From: Prevotellamassilia timonensis
GTDB taxonomy: Bacteria > Bacteroidota > Bacteroidia > Bacteroidales > Bacteroidaceae
Reading direction: 5' to 3'
DNA length: 58,905 nucleotides
Assembly: GCF_021531665.1 (NCBI RefSeq)
Contig: NZ_JADYUH010000008.1
Coordinates: forward strand, 1-58,905
Both the position numbers and the translations under genes were made by a program. Within the stretch, counting starts at the first letter, position 1; each line of letters opens with the position of its first letter. Below the pieces are notes generated by a model. It ran no database searches. It was not told the origin of the DNA and saw only the letters and a list, made by a program, of their open reading frames with translations. Shown in pieces: positions 55,284-58,905 of the stretch.

Positions 55284-55876
55284 GACTCAATTCCCAAAAG
55301 ATGGAGCAGTTGCCGAACACTTTCTTCAAGCGGCAGGGCTGCGGTGTCGAGACTGAGCGCAGGCTGCTCCGGGGCTTCAAAGGGAGCAGAGATGCCCGTG
55401 AAATTCTTGACTTCGCCGCGACGTGCTCTGGCATAGAGCCCCTTGACGTCTCTCGCTTCGCAAGCCTCAAGCGAGGTCGAAATGTAGATTTCTTTGAAAT
55501 CGTCAGCACCGATGATGTCGCGAGCCATTTCTCTCAGCTCGCGCGTCGGCGAGATGAAGGAGGCGATGGTGATGATGCCCGTATCGACGAAGAGTTTACC
55601 GACCTCGGCAATGCGGCGGATGTTTTCCTTTCGGTCGTCTTCCGAGAAGCCGAGGTTGGCGTTGATGCCGGTTCTGATGTTGTCACCGTCAAGAATGCGG
55701 CAGAGGAGCCCGCGACGATGGAGTTCACGTTCCAAAGCGAGCGCCACGGTGGTTTTGCCGGAACCGCTGAGTCCGGTGAACCAAAGCATGACGCCCTTCT
55801 GTCCGAGCAAGGACTCTTTGTCCTCTCGGCTCAACATTCGGTCAAAGACCGGATAGATGTTTTCATTGGTTTTCAT
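55280..55876 (-). CDS. cysC: Adenylyl-sulfate kinase
   Basis: Phosphorylates APS to PAPS for sulfate assimilation or sulfation. From the Met at 55876 it has 198 residues. The P-loop is GLSGSGKT at 35-42, the APS-binding segment DGDNIRTGINANLGFS, and the phosphoserine-region equivalent IITIASFISP. The open frame continues upstream to 56068 without family character, and the Met at 55879 is an equal alternative. It overlaps the CDF gene by 4 bp. cysN is 5.5 kb downstream; cysD was not found. Confidence 0.94.
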   Translation of the reverse strand: MKTNENIYPVFDRMLSREDKESLLGQKGVMLWFTGLSGSGKTTVALALERELHRRGLLCRILDGDNIRTGINANLGFSEDDRKENIRRIAEVGKLFVDTGIITIASFISPTRELREMARDIIGADDFKEIYISTSLEACEARDVKGLYARARRGEVKNFTGISAPFEAPEQPALSLDTAALPLEESVRQLLHLLGIES

Positions 55877-56013
55877 CATGGCTGCGAAGTTACGGCTTTT
55901 TCGGCAAACAAATTCATGAAGTTTCACTAACTTCGCCGCACATTTCCCTCTCGCCACCGCCGAAGCGTTCATGACGGCGCGGCGAACGCTCTCACTCACG
56001 CATATATTTATAA

Positions 56014-56087
56014 GGAGTGTTCTATAAGTTACAGAATAAGGAGCGTTCAAAAGAAAGTACTTACTCAACCTAATTTACGAACACCCC
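56014..56087 (-). repeat. Hairpin element B, deletion derivative B6
   Basis: About 74 bp; GGAGTGTTCTATAAGTTAC at one end and TTTACGAACACCCC at the other, with the interior missing, flanked by ATAA on both sides. It lies between divergent cysC and tsaE and so occupies their shared promoter region. Confidence 0.8.
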
Positions 56088-56124
56088 ATAAAGGTAAAGT
56101 TCTCTCATAGATTTCAGTTCTCAC

Positions 56125-56538
56125 ATGGAATTCATCATCTCCTCTCCTTCCGAAATTCGTTCCACCGCCCGCCACTTCATCGAGTGGATGGGTGACCGCA
56201 CCGTTTTTGCCTTCCACGGTTCAATGGGCGTGGGAAAGACGACCTTCATCAAGGCTCTTTGTGAAGAGTTGGGCGTGGAAGACACGGTCAACTCACCGAC
56301 TTTCAGCCTCGTCAATGAATATCGCTCTGTCTCGGGCGAATTGATTTATCATTTTGACTTCTATCGCATGGAGAAGCCCGAAGAGGCAGTGGACCTGGGC
56401 TTTGAGGACTACTTCTTCTCCGGCGCACTCTGCTTCATTGAGTGGCCTGACCTCGTTGCGGATCTACTTCCCTCGGACGCAGTCTCCGTCCGCATGGAGG
56501 AACTGCCCTCCGGCGAACGAAGAATCGTTGCGGAGTGA
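56125..56538 (+). CDS. tsaE: tRNA threonylcarbamoyladenosine biosynthesis ATPase TsaE
   Basis: Small P-loop ATPase that drives the TsaB-TsaD complex in making t6A37 in tRNA. At 137 residues it has family length. The Walker A is GSMGVGKTT (32-40), then [10 protein letters not shown] and the Walker-B-like YHFDFYR, with the conserved ALCFIEWPD. The start [12 protein letters not shown] is family-like. Upstream lies element B6. Convergent with the gene at 56572. Confidence 0.95.
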   Translation: MEFIISSPSEIRSTARHFIEWMGDRTVFAFHGSMGVGKTTFIKALCEELGVEDTVNSPTFSLVNEYRSVSGELIYHFDFYRMEKPEEAVDLGFEDYFFSGALCFIEWPDLVADLLPSDAVSVRMEELPSGERRIVAE

Positions 56539-56571
56539 CGCCATGTCGATAGTCTCCCCTGCCCTCTCCGC

Positions 56572-57402
56572 TCAAAGTTCAAAGAGAAGACCGAAGGCGA
56601 GCGAGAGGGTCTGACTCCAGGGATACTCCTTGTTCGTCGCCTTCGACACGATGTAAAGGTCACAAGAACTAATCTCGTAGTAGGCAGAAATGGACTGGTG
56701 AATCAGTCTGTTTCTTTTGGGAATGTGATAGCAAAAGCGCTGCCCGAGGAAAATGTTTGTGCGCACCTTCGTGGAAAAACCGTAGTATTTCTTTGGATAT
56801 TTTTCAGGCTGCGTCTTCCAAAAATCATCGCCGGAAATGGTGTTGAAGAAAATGCCCGTGGTCAGCGGCATGATGGTCCAGCGGCGACTGATGTGGCAAT
56901 GCCAAGGAACATACCTCTCCTTGATGGTAAAGGTGGTATGGGCTTCGCCGCTGTGATAGCGCGGCAGGAAACCCACGAGCAGTTCCGTTTCCCAATTATC
57001 GTGACGACCATAGTGCCACCCGATGCCGACACTCATCAGTCCGATGCTACCGGCATACTGCAAAGTGAACTGCGTCGGGATGAGATTCGCCCAACCGCGG
57101 AGGGTGCGTTCGCGATGTCTTTCATAGAAGCTCTTCTTCTGCGCCGAGTCGCAACGGACGTTGCGCATCGTGTCCTTGAAAAGAAGCACTTCCGACGTAT
57201 CGACCATTCCCAACTGCCGCGCCAAGGCTCTGATGCTGTCGGGTGGTAGAGAACTCACCGCAGGCGGTGTCACAGTGGAGTCGTTCTCGGTCATGAACGA
57301 TTCCAATTCCGCGGCAAAGACAGACCACGGAAGGAGAAAAAGGAGGGACAAGGCGAGACAAACGCGCCGACACCCATAACGCTCAATATTCCACCACTTC
57401 AT
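56572..57402 (-). CDS. Exported outer-membrane-like hypothetical protein
   Basis: Not recognised. From MKWWNIERY (57402) it is 276 residues: signal peptide to about residue 31 (LLFLLPWSVFAA), a polar region with DTSEVLLFKDTM, then beta strands (FTLQYAGSIGLMSVGIGWHY, WETELLVGFLPRYH, KVRTNIFLGQRFCYHIP) ending in LSLAFGLLFEL, which looks like an outer-membrane barrel. A longer start at 57423 is possible. It overlaps the end of the upstream metallophosphoesterase gene by about 20 bp, so the two are probably co-translated. Confidence 0.75.
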   Translation of the reverse strand: MKWWNIERYGCRRVCLALSLLFLLPWSVFAAELESFMTENDSTVTPPAVSSLPPDSIRALARQLGMVDTSEVLLFKDTMRNVRCDSAQKKSFYERHRERTLRGWANLIPTQFTLQYAGSIGLMSVGIGWHYGRHDNWETELLVGFLPRYHSGEAHTTFTIKERYVPWHCHISRRWTIMPLTTGIFFNTISGDDFWKTQPEKYPKKYYGFSTKVRTNIFLGQRFCYHIPKRNRLIHQSISAYYEISSCDLYIVSKATNKEYPWSQTLSLAFGLLFEL

Positions 57403-58195
57403 AACTGTAAGTTCCGTCCTCATTTAAGTCAAACACTAAGTATTCTCTCATTTTCGCCGCTCCGCATTCGTAGTAGAGGACGCCATCGCCGTAGAGGTCA
57501 TTGACCTGGGTGTGATGTCCATGCCCGCAAACACAAAATTGCAGTCCTGGGAATTTTTTGATTTCTTCTTGGAACAAGTCGGACACGTTGTTGTTGAACT
57601 GCTCGGAAGTGGGTTGGGAATGCATGGCAGCAACCGTGCGTTTCACCTCGGGCGGCAAGGCGGTGCGGTCGTCACGAATGAAACGAAAATCGGGAATAGA
57701 GATGGAATAGTCATACTCGAACGCATTCGTGTTCAAACAGATGAAATGCGTGTCACCGGCATTGAACGAGAAATTCGGTTCACCAAAGACATAGCGAAAG
57801 ACACTCTCACCCGAGCCGAGGCAGTCATGGTTACCAATCAGCACGACGAACGGCACGTTCAAGCGAAGCAGCAGGTCACGCTGCAGTTCAAACTCGTTGG
57901 TCATGCCGAAGTCGGTCATGTCACCCGTGTGGAGTACGAAGTCAATGTCTCCCCGGGCATTGATGTCGGCGAGAGCGATTTTCATCTCATCATACCAGCG
58001 CTGCGTGTCGGTGATGATAGCGAAACGAATGTGATTCTTTCCGCGGCAGCTTTCCTCAATGCGGGCAATGTTCCAGGCATTGAGCCCATGCGGTCCCTCG
58101 ATGCGCCCATCGTAGGGATGATAATCTATCATGTCGCAAGAGGAAAGAAAAAGGAGTGCAGATAAGAAAACGAAGAGATTCTTTTTAGTTTTCAT
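57383..58195 (-). CDS. Metallophosphoesterase lipoprotein
   Basis: A 270-residue exported calcineurin-like phosphoesterase. Lipobox LSSC (Cys about 20, FLSSCDMIDYHP). Dimetal ligands: AIITDTQ, VLHTGDMTDFG, LIGNHDCLGSGE, the later AMHSQP, and FCVCGHGHHTQV. The substrate is unknown. Its neighbour is an outer-membrane-like protein whose gene overlaps its 3' end. A TACTTTTG box at 58200-58207 lies so close to the start that the transcript may be leaderless. Confidence 0.9.
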   Translation of the reverse strand: MKTKKNLFVFLSALLFLSSCDMIDYHPYDGRIEGPHGLNAWNIARIEESCRGKNHIRFAIITDTQRWYDEMKIALADINARGDIDFVLHTGDMTDFGMTNEFELQRDLLLRLNVPFVVLIGNHDCLGSGESVFRYVFGEPNFSFNAGDTHFICLNTNAFEYDYSISIPDFRFIRDDRTALPPEVKRTVAAMHSQPTSEQFNNNVSDLFQEEIKKFPGLQFCVCGHGHHTQVNDLYGDGVLYYECGAAKMREYLVFDLNEDGTYSYEVVEY

Positions 58196-58199
58196 GTTG

Positions 58200-58207
58200 C
58201 AAAAGTA
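58200..58207 (-). promoter_or_regulatory. -7 element of metallophosphoesterase gene
   Basis: TACTTTTG on the minus strand, only 4 bases before the ATG at 58195, so transcription should begin at or near the start codon. Confidence 0.5.
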
Positions 58208-58282
58208 TGAAGTTTTTCTTTCCCGCCACCCTTCGTTCCCTCATTTTTTCACACACAGGTTTTCACACGGACAGAAGCTGGG

Positions 58283-58432
58283 AACTAAGGGACAAAGAGA
58301 CAAAGGGACAAAGAGACAAAAAGACAAAGGGACAAAGAGACTAAGAGACTAAGAGTCAAAGAGACTAAGAGACTAAGAGACTAAGAGAGGAAGAGACAAA
58401 GGGACAAAAAGAAAAAGGGTTAAAGACAAATT
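58283..58432 (+). repeat. Short-period purine tandem array (GACAAAG)
   Basis: Around sixteen imperfect copies of 9-10 bp units: GGGACAAAGA, AGACTAAGA and variants. No coding capacity is credible. It is followed immediately by a promoter-like box at 58435. Confidence 0.85.
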
Positions 58433-58461
58433 ACTATGTTTGCAACGAGAAACCGCTCACT

Positions 58462-58611
58462 ATGGCTAAATCAGACGCAAGTGAATGTCTCAACGGGGGC
58501 TGTCTGCCCCCTTGGCGACGCCTTCCCCCGAGTGTTTTTCATAGAATTAGGCTGCCGCTTTATATAAAGAGTCGTTCAAGAAGGAATTGTCAAAAAAAGT
58601 GGTGTAAATGA
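58462..58611 (+). pseudogene. Possible gene start interrupted by the IS110 element
   Basis: A 49-codon frame, ATG at 58462 with MAKSDASECLNGG at the start, preceded by TATGTTTG (58435-58442) at the usual distance. The rest (PPWRRLPPS...) is not protein-like. It could be the first codons of a gene broken by the element that follows, or simply chance. No homologue is recognised. Confidence 0.25.
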
Positions 58612-58674
58612 AATGGTATTATTATTTTTGGATGATCAAATATAAAAATCAATAAACCAAATCAAATTACACCT
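58475..58674 (+). other. Non-coding region upstream of IS110 transposase
   Basis: About 200 bases, probably including the left end of the element. It has hairpins GGGGGC-TGTCT-GCCCCC (58495-58511) and GGCGACGCC, and a TATTTTTG box at 58623-58630. In IS110 elements this position encodes the bridge RNA that pairs with target and donor. The element boundary cannot be placed. Confidence 0.4.
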
Positions 58675-58905
58675 ATGCAAAAGTACAAAGTCTCTTTCAA
58701 AGGACAAAACATTTTCGTCGGCATTGACGTACACTTGAAGACCTGGCACGTTGTTTCCATCACAGAAAGTGGCTATAAGTTTTCATTCAGCCAGCGTTCG
58801 GATGCGAAAGTGCTCTTTGATACACTGAACAGAAAATTTCCAGATGCACACTTCAAAAGTGCATACGAGGCGGGGTTTTGTGGATTCTCAGTCCACTACA
58901 AACTT
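58675..58905 (+). mobile_element. IS110-family transposase, N-terminal part, cut by window end
   Basis: 77 codons remain open at the window edge. The DEDD-type RuvC-like start is FVGIDVHLKTWHVV, with the first catalytic Asp at residue 18. The second acidic residue is Glu65 in the diagnostic segment YEAGFCGFSVHY. IS110-family recombinases lack terminal inverted repeats and are guided by a bridge RNA. The start is preceded by AAATTACACCT with an AT-rich leader. The C-terminal Ser domain is outside the window, so completeness is unknown. Confidence 0.85.

Overview
This window reads as chromosomal DNA of a fairly GC-rich member of the Bacteroidales, most likely Prevotellaceae-like. The evidence is a fused fucokinase/GDP-fucose pyrophosphorylase, secreted proteins with type IX secretion (T9SS) C-terminal domains, a GH84/GH2 glycan-degradation cluster, weak ribosome sites, and promoters of the Bacteroidetes form (TTTG, 19-21 nt, TAnnTTTG) placed just upstream of many starts. 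No rRNA, tRNA, prophage or CRISPR array was seen. About 40 genes are intact; one transposase is cut by the window edge.

Layout: 1-700 is a non-coding repeat island. 698-9245 (minus strand) holds ferritin, the TrkA-TrkH potassium system, dxs, pepT and a hemerythrin-LuxR regulator. 9447-14257 (plus) is a tiny secreted protein, an outer-membrane porin-like protein, an imelysin lipoprotein and a di-heme DUF1111 lipoprotein, probably a metal or redox unit. 14742-16496 holds a small His-rich membrane protein, a GNAT acetyltransferase and ndk. 16983-23738 (plus) holds fkp, a 5'-nucleotidase, and agmatine deiminase with N-carbamoylputrescine amidase (putrescine synthesis). 23860-25870 is a second repeat island with one small gene. 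25874-37057 (plus) is a host-glycan unit: GH84 hexosaminidase, a T9SS-exported CotH protein, a T9SS-exported GH2 enzyme and an N-acetylhexosamine-kinase-like enzyme. 37150-38060 is a third repeat island with nested palindromic arrays. 38207-42885 (minus) holds an OmpA lipoprotein, CstA, GroEL and GroES. 43405-48106 (plus) holds a guanine deaminase-like enzyme and a large SNF2 helicase. 48333-55876 (minus) holds cysN, a five-gene VTC (polyphosphate polymerase)-DUF4956-DUF2490-T9SS-DUF4353 cluster, a cation-efflux protein and cysC. 56125-58195 holds tsaE, an outer-membrane protein and a metallophosphoesterase lipoprotein. The window ends in an IS110-family transposase.

The most unusual content is non-coding. 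One hairpin element is present in five copies, each exactly 160 bp, with 3-bp target duplications. A second, about 191 bp, has six copies including internal-deletion derivatives. The two families have unrelated ends but share the same apical hairpin, and one copy shows a compensatory base-pair change there. Three repeat islands carry 21-23 bp arrays; two of them, 25 kb apart, are homologous. The best candidate protein system is the VTC-DUF4956 cluster, transcribed from one well-formed promoter.
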